Shown here piece after piece: positions 1 through 10,982 of a stretch of 64,000 bases of DNA; position 1 is the first letter of the stretch, and each line of letters begins with the position of its first letter. The DNA is from Sinotaia quadrata. Lineage: Eukaryota > Mollusca > Gastropoda > Architaenioglossa > Viviparidae. Under the pieces are notes generated by a model. It had not been told where the DNA came from and did not search any database. It saw only the letters and a list, made by a program, of their open reading frames with translations. Position numbers and translations under genes: made by a program. The DNA is taken from assembly GCA_028829895.1 (NCBI GenBank), contig CM054181.1, forward strand, positions 11,862,501-11,926,500, written 5' to 3'.

Positions 1-480
1 CCATGCAGTCATCATCTGCTGGTTAAGAAACTATCTCCCGTGTAAATGGTTTTCTGGTTTATTATTTTTTTTTTAATGTTTGGAAGAAATAAATGTCTTT
101 GTCATGGCTAAACCTCATTCAGAAGTAGTATAAGATGTTCTTGTCTTACGACGGAGAAAGGGAAGAGTGTCCTTTCCGTTTTCAAAATTCAGTTCATTTC
201 TATAATTGTATATAATGATTTCAAGTTATATGAAATGTTAAGTAATTGAAGTCCGTTGCCTCCCCACAGGCAGTATTACAATATGGTTTTCTTCTTTATT
301 GCTTGATTCTAATTATCATAATTCTGTATTAAAATAATAGTTAGGTGTAATTACTGTATTTTTACAAGTAAAATAAAATAATAAAAACTAAAGTTAATGC
401 ATTATTTCCTACTCCCCAGAACGACCTAGGTCTAAGTGTCTAAGGCTTGAGTCTAATTCTGGAATAGTCTATACACCTTC
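1..480. other. AT-rich sequence, no gene seen
   Basis: No coding potential, tRNA-like fold or tandem structure was recognised. The stretch holds short A and T runs and ends directly at a 20-bp minisatellite. Confidence 0.6.
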
Positions 481-680
481 GCATTGAAGGAATATATTTC
501 GCAGTGAAGGAATATATTTCACAGTGAAGGTATATATTTCACAGTGAAGGAATATGTTTCACATTGAAGGAATATATTTCACAGTGAAAGAATATATTTT
601 ACAGTGAAGGAATATAATTCTCAGTGAAGGAATATGTTTCACAGTGAAGGAATATATTTTACAGTGAAGGAATATATTTC
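481..680. repeat. 20-bp minisatellite, about 10 units
   Basis: The unit reads roughly CAGTGAAGGAATATATTTCA and repeats in exact 20-bp register for ten units. Differences are single substitutions such as GCATTG for ACAGTG and ATGTTT for ATATTT. It directly precedes a fragment of the dispersed element. Confidence 0.95.
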
Positions 681-689
681 CACATGAAG

Positions 690-968
690 TACTGTAGAGC
701 ACTGATTAACTGCTATTTTCTCTAGGCTAACCTGGGTCCATCAAGCAGAACAACAATTGTAGCAATTTCCAGTAACTTCCTTGTACTAGAAATTCCACAT
801 TGTAGCCAGCATACTTTGCCACCATACATCAATGGGGGGCAGTGTATGACGTAGATACTTCTTGCATCTGCCATGGTCAATGCGGTTTATAATCAGTAAG
901 CCGGGAGATTCACATAAAACAAGGAAAAGCTGCTTATTCCCTGTAAAATATAAATAGGGAACAAACAA
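690..968 (+). mobile_element. Fragment of the dispersed 1.6-kb element
   Basis: This segment matches the middle of the full-length copy at 18839-20429. Shared landmarks in order are AGCACTGATTAACTGC, AGCAATTTCCAGTAACTTCC, ACCATACATCAATGG, GGCAGTGTAT, TTTATAATCAGTAA and CCCTGTAAAATATAA. Both element ends are missing, so it is a relic. It is non-coding; the short minus-strand open frame through it is incidental. Confidence 0.85.
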
Positions 969-984
969 GAATTGTCTTTTCGCT

Positions 985-1690
985 AACATGACTTGTATTT
1001 CCCCTAAATCCCACGACTTGTCTTTTCGCTAAAAACCTCAGGACGAGTCTTTCCGTCAAGAGGTCTTGACTTTTCGCTAAACCTCAGGACGAGTCTTTCC
1101 GTCAAGAGGTCTTGACTTTTCGCTAAACCCAGGATTTGAATTCCGCTAAACCGCAGTTGTATTTCCTCCAAAACAGGACGTGTCTTTCCCCTAAACAGGA
1201 CTTATCTTTCCTCGCAACAGGACGTGTCTTTCCCCTAAACAGGACTTATCTTTCCTCGCAACAGGACGTGTCTTTCCCCTAAACATGACTGTCTTTCCCC
1301 TAAACAGGACTTGAATTTCCCCTAAACAGGACATGACTTTCCTTTAAACAGGACTTGGCTTTCCGCTAAACAGGAATTCATTTTCTCGCTAAACACAAAT
1401 TCTCTTTCGCTAAGCGATTGTCTTCCAGTAAACAGAAAACTAATCTTTTCCACCAAGCCCAAGACTCATTTTTCTATACGAAACAGAGAGCTTTTTTTTC
1501 TTCTTTTCCATTAAATGTAGGATTTGTTTTTTTCAAATAAATACAGCTTTTCTTCTTTCTACTAAATGTAGAACGCTTGTTTTTCCTCTAAACACAAGAC
1601 ATTTCTTGCCACTCAATGTAGGATTTGCCTTTCTGCTAAACACAGGGCTTTACTTTACCCTAAATGTATGACTTATTATTTCATTAACTC
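985..1690. repeat. Degenerate 22-23-bp minisatellite
   Basis: The core TTTCCSCTAAACAGGACTTG recurs across about 700 bp. It is most regular at 1036-1130 (two near-identical 46-bp blocks, each a double unit) and at 1173-1265 (a 44-bp block repeated). After about 1400 the units drift and only CTAAAC/TAAATGTAGGA motifs remain. Confidence 0.85.
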
Positions 1691-2295
1691 CTAATATTTC
1701 CATCTTTATTACAATAGTCTCTACATCAATCTATATTTCCAACAATCTCCAGGTGTGGCACTGTATAGAATCAATACTTGACCTGCTACCATAAGAAGAT
1801 GGTATCTTTTTTTTACAACAACAAAAAAAATATTTCTGCAAAATGAAGAGTGTTACGATCATTTGCATTCTATAGCTTTATTGTAAATTAGCCGTTTTCG
1901 TGACGTCGTATGGTTATAGTGCGCGCGCACTTCTTGCGAACGCGCGCATGTGTATTAGTCGTGTTCAATGAAGCGCTATAGAAATGAATGTCAGATTGGC
2001 CAATAGTCATCAGAACTTACATTTGGACACTTATCTAATATAAAATACAAAGTAAAAAAAAAATCACTTGGTAAATCGATAAATATGCAAACAGTTTGGC
2101 TGGATTGATTAAATTACCCGAAGTAAGTATATTTGTTACAATTAGATTTTATAAAGCAAGACTGTTCCCCTCCATCCCAAAGACGAAAATGGCACTATCC
2201 CTTTCATTCCACACCACTCTTCCGGCCATCCAGTTTCAAGTATAGTATGTGCATTGAAGACAAGACTAAGTCTGCAACAGTGTCTGTGCCTTGAC
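1691..2295. other. Non-repetitive sequence with a promoter-like cluster
   Basis: No open frame of note. The stretch is AT-rich apart from a small CpG-rich island near 1900-1955, described separately. It leads into the CTTT microsatellite. Confidence 0.6.
1895..2010. promoter_or_regulatory. Candidate promoter-like motif cluster
   Basis: Within 110 bp there is a CRE-like TGACGTC at 1901-1907, a 12-bp palindrome GTGCGCGCGCAC at 1919-1930, a second CGCGCGC run at about 1941, and the palindrome ATTGGCCAAT at 1995-2004, which contains CCAAT boxes on both strands. CRE, CpG-rich and NF-Y-type CCAAT elements commonly occur together in animal promoters. No downstream gene is visible, so function is inferred from motifs only. 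Confidence 0.3.
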
Positions 2296-2587
2296 TTCTT
2301 TCTTTCATTCATTCATTCATTTATTCATTCTTTCTCTCTCTCTTTCTTTCGTTCTTTCTCTCTTTGTTTTCTCTTTCTTTCTTTCTTTTCTTTTATTCTT
2401 TCTTTCTTTCTTTCTCTCTTTCTCTTTCTTTCTCTCTTTCTTTCATTTATTCTTTCTCTCTTTCTTTCTTTCTTTCATTCTCTCTTTCTTTCTTTCTTTC
2501 TCTCTCTCTTTCTCTCTTTTCTTTCTCTCTTTCTTTCTTTCATTCATTTATTCTTTCTTTCTTTCTCTCGTTCTTTCTTTCTTTCTT
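2296..2587. repeat. CTTT/CATT polypyrimidine microsatellite
   Basis: About 290 bp of nearly pure pyrimidine made of TTTC, TCTC and CATT tetramers. Three overlapping open frames rich in Phe, Leu and Ser run through it only because the repeat lacks stop codons. Such mirror-symmetric tracts can adopt triplex DNA. Confidence 0.95.
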
Positions 2588-3599
2588 AGTGTGGAGCATC
2601 CTAATGGTAGTGTTTAAATTTATGGAACAAACATAAGTCTCCGGAGACAAACATATGGCAGCTGGAATGTGAGTTTCGGTACCTTAATTCCCTCAGCTAA
2701 AATTCCAGCAATTTCATCCAACACGGGGGCAGTTAGTAAACTTCCAGATCTCTCTCTTTCTCTCTTGACCTGTTGTAAAGGTCTCTTTATCTTTCTATCC
2801 CTCCTCCCATACACCTTTCTCGCTCCTCCACACTGCACACGCGCACACATAAGACTGCGCATGCGCAGTTCGTTTATATGATGCTAAAAACAAGCACAAA
2901 TATGCCAGTCAACTAAGGGCACGCTTAATTTCCGTTATTAAGAAATCGATGCCGAACATGAATGACTCGGTCAATACTTAAATAATAAAATATTTACCAT
3001 CTGACCTATATTTCCACTTTCCATTAACGTTATTTTCTTACGATCTCTAGAGGGCGCCTCGTTCTCCTTTTATTTCGTTCTTCAAAGTGGTCTGCCCCTT
3101 TCCCCTGGGACAGAAGTGACAAAGGTCTCACTCTGCTCCTTACAGCAAATTATTTATTCCATGGAGATACAAATGCATGCATTGAGATAAATCGCTATGT
3201 TTTCACTTATGTCCAGTCAAGTGTCATCATTTCTTCGGGTCATCTTTTATCGACAGAGAAGACAGCTCTTAAGGTTAAAACTCTTGCGACCACTGCCATT
3301 TGAGGGTCATGACACAATCAAGACAGAAGAACGAAGACTTGCTTGAAATGTAAAATAAATTATTTGACAATCATTATTTAGCAGTCATTGATCGTCACGT
3401 ATTGTAGTTTTTTTTTAAATTCTCCCCCACCCACCCACGCCCTTCAGTACCAAATTTGTCATGTGATATATTCTATGCTCTATGACTTGTGTAATGTGAC
3501 ATTTATTTTAAGCTGTGGCCATCGTGTGACCTCTGCTAGAGACTTCATTTTGTTTTGGTAAGTTTCTCCACTGTAGTCCACATGTTTTGTCTGTTTAAT
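2588..3599. other. Non-repetitive sequence, no gene seen
   Basis: A mixed-composition stretch with a pyrimidine-rich patch (2745-2815), a perfect 16-bp palindrome (2854-2869, listed separately) and otherwise AT-rich DNA. No conserved protein signature was seen in the short open frames on either strand. Confidence 0.55.
2854..2869. promoter_or_regulatory. Perfect NRF1-type palindrome
   Basis: ACTGCGCATGCGCAGT is a perfect 16-bp palindrome and contains TGCGCATGCGCA, the NRF1 binding consensus known from animal promoters. It lies beside a pyrimidine-rich patch and a short CpG-containing segment. No gene start is evident next to it. Confidence 0.35.
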
Positions 3600-3900
3600 T
3601 TATTTATTTACTTAATGTCGCTTGTAGGAAACACATTTCGCTTGATATATTGTTTATTCAATCATTTATTTATTTAATGTCGCTTTTAGGAAACAGGTTT
3701 CATCAGCTATATTTATTATTCACTGTTTAATTGATTATTTGAGTTGTTAATTTTACTTAATGCCACATTTAAGAATCCACTTTCGTTTGCGTTTTTATTT
3801 AATATTTCATTTGTTTACTTAATGTTACTTTTAGGAAACAAGTTTCATCTGCTATATTTCTTATTCATTGCTGAACTGTTTATTTTAGTTGATAGTGTAT
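3600..3900. repeat. Degenerate tandem repeat, units of about 62-83 bp
   Basis: The motif ACTTAATGTCGCTTTTAGGA followed by AACAGGTTTCATC-like sequence occurs at about 3611, 3674, 3757 and 3819. Spacings of 63, 83 and 62 bp show indels between units. Very T-rich. Confidence 0.7.
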
Positions 3901-4232
3901 TAAGTATTTTTTTTCTTTTCTTAGCATTGTTTATATGATTTTTAAGTTGATCTCTTATTAGTTGGTTTTTTAAGGTGTTTTTATATATTTGGGAAAATAC
4001 AAATAGTGTACTATGAATTTCTGTTTGTATCCTTGCTTTATTTTAGTAATATACCTGCGTATATATCAAGAATTCAAAAGACAAAAAGAATATCTAATCA
4101 AATATTTCATTTTAGTTTTAAAGATTGTACAAAACATAATATGGATAATGCTGAACCTATATGAAAAGAAACATAATATAAAATATTCATGGAATACCTA
4201 TTTTACAATCAACAGAGTATCATTTTACAAAA
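3901..4232. other. AT-rich sequence, no gene seen
   Basis: Strongly AT-rich with no recognisable coding or RNA feature. It leads into the TAGGCCTA-type arrays. Confidence 0.6.
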
Positions 4233-4345
4233 CTAGGCCTACAGCAAAGTTAACAAATGGAATTATATACACTAGGCCTACAGAAAAGTGAACAAATGAA
4301 ATTATATACACTAGGCCTATAGAAAAGTGAACAGGCAGAAATTTA
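4233..4345. repeat. 39-bp minisatellite, about 3 units
   Basis: CTAGGCCTAcAGaAAAGTGA marks unit starts at 4233, 4272 and 4311, a 39-bp spacing. The TAGGCCTA and AAGTGAACA motifs recur in the divergent units at 5080-5215 and, more weakly, near 7740. Confidence 0.9.
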
Positions 4346-4432
4346 GTAAAAGACAGGCAAAACGAACAAAAGTGGTGTGTATACATACTAGGTAGACATA
4401 CAATCCAGTTGAAAAGCAATTGTTTGACACAA

Positions 4433-4636
4433 TCCTGTAATCAAGCTAAAGTCCTGTAATCAAGCTAAAGTCCTGTAATCAAGCTAAAATCCTGTAATCA
4501 AGCTAAAATCCTGTAATCAAGCTAAAATCCTGTAATCAAGCTAAAGTCCTGTAATCAAGCTAAAGTCCTGTAATCAAGCTAAAGTCCTGTAATCAAGCTA
4601 AAGTCCTGTAATCAAGCTAAAGTCCTGTAATCAAGC
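4433..4636. repeat. 19-bp minisatellite, about 10.7 units
   Basis: TCCTGTAATCAAGCTAAAG repeats in strict 19-bp register, with AAA/AAG variation at one position. The sequence nearly matches a 19-bp part of the 42-bp unit that follows, where it reads CTAAAGTCCTGTGATCAAGC. It therefore looks like a sub-segment of that unit amplified on its own. Confidence 0.95.
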
Positions 4637-5215
4637 AGTCGTTGGACACAACCGAGAACTAAAGTCCTCTGACCGAGCAATTGTTGGACACAACCGAGAG
4701 CTAAAGTCCTGTGATCAAGCAGTCGTTGGACACAACCTAAAGTCATGTGACCGAGCAATTGTTGGACACAACCGAGAGCTAAAGTCCTGTGATCAAGCAG
4801 TCGTTGGACACAACCGAGAGCTAAAGTCCTGTGACCGAGCAATTGTTGGACACAACCGAGAGCTAAAGTCCTGTGATCAAGCAGTCGTTGGACACAACCG
4901 AGAGCTAAAGTCATGTGACCGATCAATTGTTGGACACAACCGAGAGCTAAAGTCCTGTGATCAAGCAGTCGTTGGACACAACCGAGAGCTAAAGTCCTGT
5001 GATCAAGCAATAGTTGCACACAGCCTAGGCCTAAAATCCAGTCAAAATGCAATTGATATACATAAGCTAGACCTAGAGTCCAGTGAAAAAGGAATGGCTC
5101 GACATAGACTAGGCCTAAAGTATAGTGAACACACAATCATTTGACACACCCTAGGCCTAAAGTTTAGTGAACAAACAATCGTTTGACACATCCTAGGCCC
5201 ATAGCAGGTTGAGGA
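4637..5215. repeat. 42-bp minisatellite with alternating unit types
   Basis: Units contain GAGCTAAAGTCCTGTGA and GTTGGACACAACC. Type A reads ATCAAGCAGTCG and type B reads CCGAGCAATTG. They alternate, giving an 84-bp higher-order period (type A at 4796, 4880 and 4964). One unit near 4732 lacks the CGAGAG segment. Past about 5015 units diverge and carry TAGGCCTAAA. A 174-codon minus-strand open frame here is a repeat artefact. Confidence 0.93.
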
Positions 5216-5926
5216 AACACGGGTTTGTATTCGCCCTCTCACACACAAGCTCCAGACAGTTGATGCGAACAAATTAGCAAGGTCTTTAAGGGCTTTAAGG
5301 GCTTTCAGATTTACTGGCTACAGCTCAGGCTCCTGCAAAGCACACCCTGGTCTGGCTGTCTCACTTAATAGGTTATGCCCCCGGCCCTCTTCTCGAAGAA
5401 GTCGACTAATACACGATACTCGGTTGGTTACCATAGCTACAGTACAATTCAGTCAAGTCACCAATCAAATTGCGCCTGACAAAGCGTGTCGTAAAAATAA
5501 GAAAAAAGATCATGAAATACAAGTGTCGTTTTTTGGTGCTGTTATTTTAGTTTAACGTAGATGGACCCTCGGATCTCAACACACTCTGAATTCCATTTTC
5601 ACCTGCCCTACCCTGCCCTACCACACCGATCTTCAAACCACACATATCATCCTTCCCCAAGGGTAAACTTACAAGCGATCATGTCGAATGCCTCGCAACT
5701 CCACAATACAATAAACTTAAGATACTGAACGCCTCCCGTCTACACAATACATTAAACTTAATATGGCGGACGATTCTGAACCCTGCACCACAAACTATTT
5801 CAGGATACCTTGATTATTCCCGAGCAATCGCCATCATTGTCATAAAGTACGAAAAAGGTTAGAAGAAAATAAATTAATGTCAAGCAACAACACTGGGTTA
5901 GGCAGCTCTACAAGTTCTTTCAGCAT
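5216..5926. other. Non-repetitive sequence, no gene seen
   Basis: Holds a short AAGGGCTTT triplication near 5285, a patch with CTGCCCTACC repeats near 5605 and two related CACAATACAATAAACTTA motifs about 42 bp apart near 5702 and 5744. No convincing coding region or RNA gene. Confidence 0.55.
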
Positions 5927-6124
5927 AAACTGACCAAGGAACAACAACTTGATTTCGTCTATTCATAGGAGAGTAGAGACGTAATGACGCACAAACTGAC
6001 CAAGGAACGACAACCTGATTTCGTCTATTCATAAGAGAGTAGAGACGTAATGACGCACACACTGACCAAGGAACGACAACCTGATTTCGTCTATGCATAA
6101 GAGACTAGTGACGTAATGACGCAC
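5927..6124. repeat. 66-bp tandem repeat, 3 units
   Basis: Units start AAACTGACCAAGGAACGACA at 5927, 5993 and 6059 and end GACGTAATGACGCAC. They differ by only a few substitutions. As 66 is divisible by three, a 66-codon minus-strand frame stays open, but it is only the repeat. Confidence 0.95.
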
Positions 6125-7168
6125 AAGTTTTAGAGCATTCCGTTACAGTCTTAAATACCACTTTATCTTTAACGACCCTGTCTCAGTATCAGGATTTAAA
6201 GTTATTAATTTTAATACACACACCTAGACCGACGACTGACTTGTTGCCTAATTCACCCTTCAGCTTTTACAATTAAGTTGTCCTCGAGTTCCAGCATTCA
6301 ATGTAACGACAGGTAAATTCGTGTACAATGCATGGGTTGGAATAGTTATCTTATCTTGACTGATTACAACATAGATTATCTTTCATTTCCACATTCGGTT
6401 CCGCCCCCACCAACCCCCGGTCCTATGTTATAATCAAGTCAATTCTTTTGTTAAAATAACAAGAAAATAAATGTAATAATCTACAACAATATAACAGACA
6501 ATCAGATATAAATTGAAATATACATCCAATATATATTACAATAAATCAAGGGCCGTAATAAATACACACAGCACATGTTGAGTTTAACATCACATATTTT
6601 GATTGTCATTGAACGTCGTAAAAGAAATGGCATTATTTTCATACAAAAAGTCAATAAAGGATATATAACTATATCAATATTCTTAACACAGCCCATGGAG
6701 AATAGCTTGAGAATTCGATCTGTTTTACCTTTCATGAAGCAACTGTGAGCAAGAGTTTCTATCCACAAATCTGTTCTACCTGTGGTATTATAGGTACTGT
6801 TTGCATGTTGGTACTTATTAGCGTGTTATTCACTCTTACACGCCCACGATTCAACCTATATTATCGGCAATAAAACATATATCTGTATACGGAGAGCGAG
6901 TGTCCAGTCAGAAAGTTAATTTCCACTAGCCTTCACATTTCAACTGTCCACGCGTGATGGTCGAGTGACCTATATCTTAAGTACATAACAAAGGTCGGTA
7001 TTATGCCACAGTTTACAAGAATGGCTTACAGTATGGCATAGAAAAAAATGAGAACGTTAATTAAAAAAAATAAATAAATAAAACAGGCTTAATTTGCATA
7101 GAGTCTTCTAACACACAGTTATCCATCCATGTTTCTCGAACGTCTACATTTGTCGTTTACTATGTACA
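6125..7168. other. AT-rich sequence, no gene seen
   Basis: About 1 kb with a C-rich patch at 6400-6420 and otherwise AT-rich DNA. An 88-codon minus-strand frame near 6502-6768 has no recognisable motif and is probably chance. Confidence 0.55.
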
Positions 7169-7488
7169 TATCACTCACCCTGCACCTTCCACTGTTACGC
7201 TATCACTCACCCTGCACCTCCCACTGTTACGTTATCACTCACCCTGCACCTCCCACTGTTACGCTATCACTCACCCTGCACCTCCCACTGTTACGTTATC
7301 ACTCACCCTGCACCTCCCACTGTTACGTTATCACTCACCCTGCACCTCCCACTGTTACGTTATCACTCACCCTGCACCTCCCACTGTTACGTTATCACTC
7401 ACCCTGCACCTCCCACTGTTACGTTATCACTCACCATGCACCTCCCACTGTTACGTTATCACTCACCATGCACCTCCCACTGTTACGT
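7169..7488. repeat. 32-bp minisatellite, exactly 10 units
   Basis: TATCACTCACCCTGCACCTC followed by CCACTGTTACGT repeats every 32 bp from 7169. The last two units carry CCATGCAC for CCCTGCAC, and the first has TTCC for TCCC. A 122-codon plus-strand frame results from three units cycling through the reading frame. Confidence 0.97.
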
Positions 7489-8843
7489 ATTGTGTGAATT
7501 AAGCACAAAGAAAATCATTAAAGACATGCTATCCTAATTGTGAACATTAATCATTTCAAATAATTTTGTAACAAGCTCTGCACTGTATATTCGGACATAG
7601 ATAATATGCAACAATATGACACTAACTAGACCTAGAAAGAAATGAACCGACATGGGTATAGTTAGTGTATAGTGCACAGACAGGAGATTAAAAAATGCAA
7701 GAGCCTCAATAATATGAACGATAAAAGTATGACACCAGGTAGGCCCACAGTAAATGAACACGTCTGAGAATAGAAGTAGGTATGCAAACAAATGAACAGA
7801 CAAAGTTAGGATCCACTGGAGATCTTTAACTGAAGTGCAAGTAGGGCACGTGTGGCCCAAAGCAAACCTACAGTTTAGAGTAAAGAGCTAAGCAGGATGT
7901 GTGTGGCCCACAACAGACCTACATTTTACAGTAAAGAGCTAACGAGGATGATTACTGAGTTAATTAGGCTAGACCACTAACTCGACCTTGGGCTAAATAG
8001 CTCAGTGACAAAGTTAATTGGCTAAATGACGAGGAACAGGCTTACGAAGGCATCGCATGAAACACACGACATATGGAGCTGACGTGTTCCAAAGAGACAC
8101 CGATGCAAAAGGACTATTGTATATGGTGCAGCCTGCTGGCGGCGACAACACGATTGAAAAGATCAATTTGGAAAGCTGATGGAAAGTTGATAGAACGCCA
8201 GAAAATATATTTTTCTTCAGGTCAGATAAATTCAGGGCAACCAGGCAGGAGCTCTGTTGTAATCCTTGTCCAATTCCAAAGTCACGTTGCAAAAGCATGA
8301 CATGATGGCTTACTAAAAGCGAATAGCTGCTGTCCTTTGAGACTCTTTATGTCCATTCCACAAACTAATCAGCTATGTCCGGCCAGCCATTAGGAACTCA
8401 AGTGGTAAAACATACAATCGATAATTTTTAAATGAATTGTTTAGTTTATGCCTGACCTTTGCATGTGCACTCAGTGATCGTTAGTCTAACTGTAATAGTA
8501 ATTAATTGCTTATATGCATTATTATATTTGTACGACTCTCTCTATCTGTATCTATATATCTAATTAGAGATCTAGTTATACATGTCTGTCTGCCTGTTAG
8601 TCTATGTTCATCTAAACAAAATATACACATTAAAACGAACACCTAAAATTCGCACTCATGTTCACGACTTTAGTGTGTTTTGCATGTTGCAGCATTATTT
8701 TCTATCTGACTCGCCTGCAAGCTAGCAAGTGATGCTTTTGGCTAGATGGTGTCACTTCTGACATGGGATGACAGAAAAAAGTAAGTAACATCATTTTTCA
8801 TTATCCTTCAGTCTTAATTATTAAATGAATGAAATGTCTTGTC
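7489..8843. other. Mostly non-repetitive DNA; one 51-bp pair
   Basis: Contains scattered TAGGCCCACAG and TAGACCTA motifs resembling the 39/42-bp arrays, and a 51-bp tandem pair at about 7851-7950 (TGTGGCCCA, AGTAAAGAGCTAA). Overlapping open frames of 94 codons (8014-8298, minus) and 75 codons (8073-8300, plus) lie in the least repetitive part. Neither shows a family signature. Confidence 0.5.
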
Positions 8844-9263
8844 GATGTCAAGAATGTCGTTAGTGTATAGTCAGTGTCAAGAATGTCGTTACTTTACAGT
8901 TGATGTCAAGGATGTCGTTACTTTTCAGTTGATGTCAAGAATGTCGTTACTTTTCAGTTGATGTCAAGAATGTCGTTAGTGTATAGTCAATGTCAAGAAT
9001 GTCGTTACTTTACAGTTGATGTCAAGGATGTCGTTATTTTACAGTTGATGTCAAGAATGTCGTTAGTGTATAGTCAATGTCAAGAATGTCGTTAGTGTAT
9101 AGTCAATGTCAAGAATGTCGTTAGTGTATAGTCAATGTCAAGAATGTCGTTAGTGTATAGTCAATGTCAAGAATGTCGTTAGTGTATAGTCAATGTCAAG
9201 AATGTCGTTACTTTACAGTTGATGTCAAGGATGTCGTTATTTTACAGTCGATGTCAAGAATGT
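8844..9263. repeat. 29-bp minisatellite with two unit types, about 14 units
   Basis: The shared core is GATGTCAAGAATGTCGTTA. Type A continues GTGTATAGTCAAT, type B CTTTACAGTTGAT. Several A units form an uninterrupted block (about 9060-9190) flanked by A/B mixtures. From 9264 to about 9500 only degenerate GTGTCGATAATTTACAG relatives remain. Confidence 0.93.
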
Positions 9264-9499
9264 AGGGACTTTGTCGAATTGTGCCGATAAATAATTTACA
9301 GCAGAGTGTCAAAGAGTGTCGATAATTTACAGCATATTATCAAATAATGTCTTTACTTTAAAGTCAGTGTGAAGAAGTGTCGACGATTTACACGATAAGA
9401 ATCCACGAATACCTGGTATCACTGAATCAAGTAAAATGGTTATCGATATTTTAAAGTCACAGTATCAAGTGTCGATAATTTATAGTCACAGTGTCAGAG

Positions 9500-9813
9500 T
9501 TGCGAGTTTACAAAATTCCACTTTCAGCATTTAGAGTGAACACGAGCAACATTGCGAGGTACGAAACGCAACGCGCAGCCTTGTCTCATCAGTGTTGTCT
9601 CACCGCGCTGAGAAAAGATGTTGCTCACGTCATCAGTGTTGTCTCACCACACATAAATAAGCCGTTTCTCATTTCTTCACTCATTACGCTTCATTTTAGT
9701 AACTTCCTCATCAAAACAAATAAATTTAATATACTTACTGCTATTCATTGTTTGTCGTGTATTTCACATTTAAATAAATGAACGTCTAATGGTTTCCTCT
9801 TCTCCTGCGCTAT
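9500..9813. other. Non-repetitive DNA with one 44-bp partial duplication
   Basis: CATCAGTGTTGTCTCACC occurs twice, 44 bp apart (about 9587 and 9631). A 96-codon plus-strand frame (9491-9781) spans the region. It has no recognisable domain and starts inside a degenerate repeat, so it is likely incidental. Confidence 0.5.
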
Positions 9814-9985
9814 TGTCTGTCTAATTGTTGTAGTAGTGATTGTCTAATTATTGTCAGCGTGAATGTCTGTCTAATTATTATGGACATGATTGTCTGTCTA
9901 ATTAATGTGGACATGATTGTCTAATTATTGTCAATATGTCTGTCTAATTATTGTGGACGTGATTGTTTAATTATTGTGACGTGCC
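9814..9985. repeat. Degenerate repeat of about 28-30 bp
   Basis: GTCTGTCTAATTATTGTGGA with a variable GTGAT linker recurs about seven times with indels. Confidence 0.8.
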
Positions 9986-10429
9986 CAAACGAACAACTCT
10001 GGATGTGATCTCATTAAGGTAAGGAACCTCGATAATGACATTGTTCCTCATTCCGAAATATTTATTAACTTTCAGTGAAGTTTACTTTATTAGTCGCACA
10101 TTATAGCTTGACCCTGAAACATACGAATCACAGTATTTTTTTTTTATAGAAAGACCCTCTTAAACACTCATAAGTAATGACCTTTGTTTTCGATTGTTGT
10201 CATCTGTCACGGATTTATTTACAGAGATAAAGATGTTAGAGCGTTAACGGATACGCGTTAATTGGGATATTAATTGTTGTGTAGACATTACTCTTAATGC
10301 ACTTTATTTTAAGTATTCAATAAATATTACTTATTACTTACATTTATTGTTTCTCAGAACCACAATTTTTAAGCATATTTTTTATAAGCAACACTCATAA
10401 TGCTTAAGCTAGATAACAATCAAAGTAAT
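9986..10429. other. AT-rich sequence, no gene seen
   Basis: No tandem structure or coding signal recognised; contains a T run near 10136 and AT-rich DNA throughout. Confidence 0.6.
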
Positions 10430-10982
10430 TCGTTTAAAGTATTTCAAATCAAGGGTTGTCAATGTGGTGTGGTCTATGTAATTTTTCGTCAAAATTAATA
10501 ACTTTAATATCATGAATTTAATAATTAGTGGAGGGTTATAAGTGTAGTAATGTTCATGTAATTGTTTGTCAAAGTTAATAAATACAGTATCGTGAATTTA
10601 ATAATTAGTCGAGGATTGCAAGTGTAGTTATGAAATAGTCGAGGTTTATAACTGTATTAATGTTCGTGTAATTGTTAGTATATGTTAATAATATAGAATC
10701 ATGAATTTTATAATCAGTCGAGGGCTACAAAAATAGTATAATGCTTTTAATTATTAGCCAGTGTGTATGCATTTGGCATGGTGAATTTAATAAATACCCA
10801 AGGACAGAAACGTGTATGGTGAGTTTAATATGTAGCCAATGATAGCAATTGTAGTATGGTGAATTTAACAATTACCCAAAGATAGAAGTTGTACTGTGGT
10901 GAATTCAATAATTACACAAGAATGCGGAGTTTTTCAATCTTTAGGTTTGCAGTATGACGAATATGACATTTATTGAGTAATT
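10430..10982. repeat. Very degenerate repeat region
   Basis: GTGAATTTAATAATTAGTCG and TGTAGTAATGTTC motifs recur at about 80-110 bp, later at about 50 bp. The drift suggests an old array grading into the well-kept 40-bp array that follows. Confidence 0.6.

Noticed and set aside
2254..2636. Three overlapping Phe/Leu/Ser-rich open frames
   Set aside because: They exist only because the CTTT polypyrimidine tract has no stop codons in any of the three frames.
4612..5136. 174-codon minus-strand open frame with a 14-residue repeat
   Set aside because: It is the 42-bp minisatellite read in frame; its length follows the array and no non-repeat domain is attached.
7129..7497. 122-codon plus-strand open frame
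   Set aside because: Translation of the 32-bp array cycling through frames.
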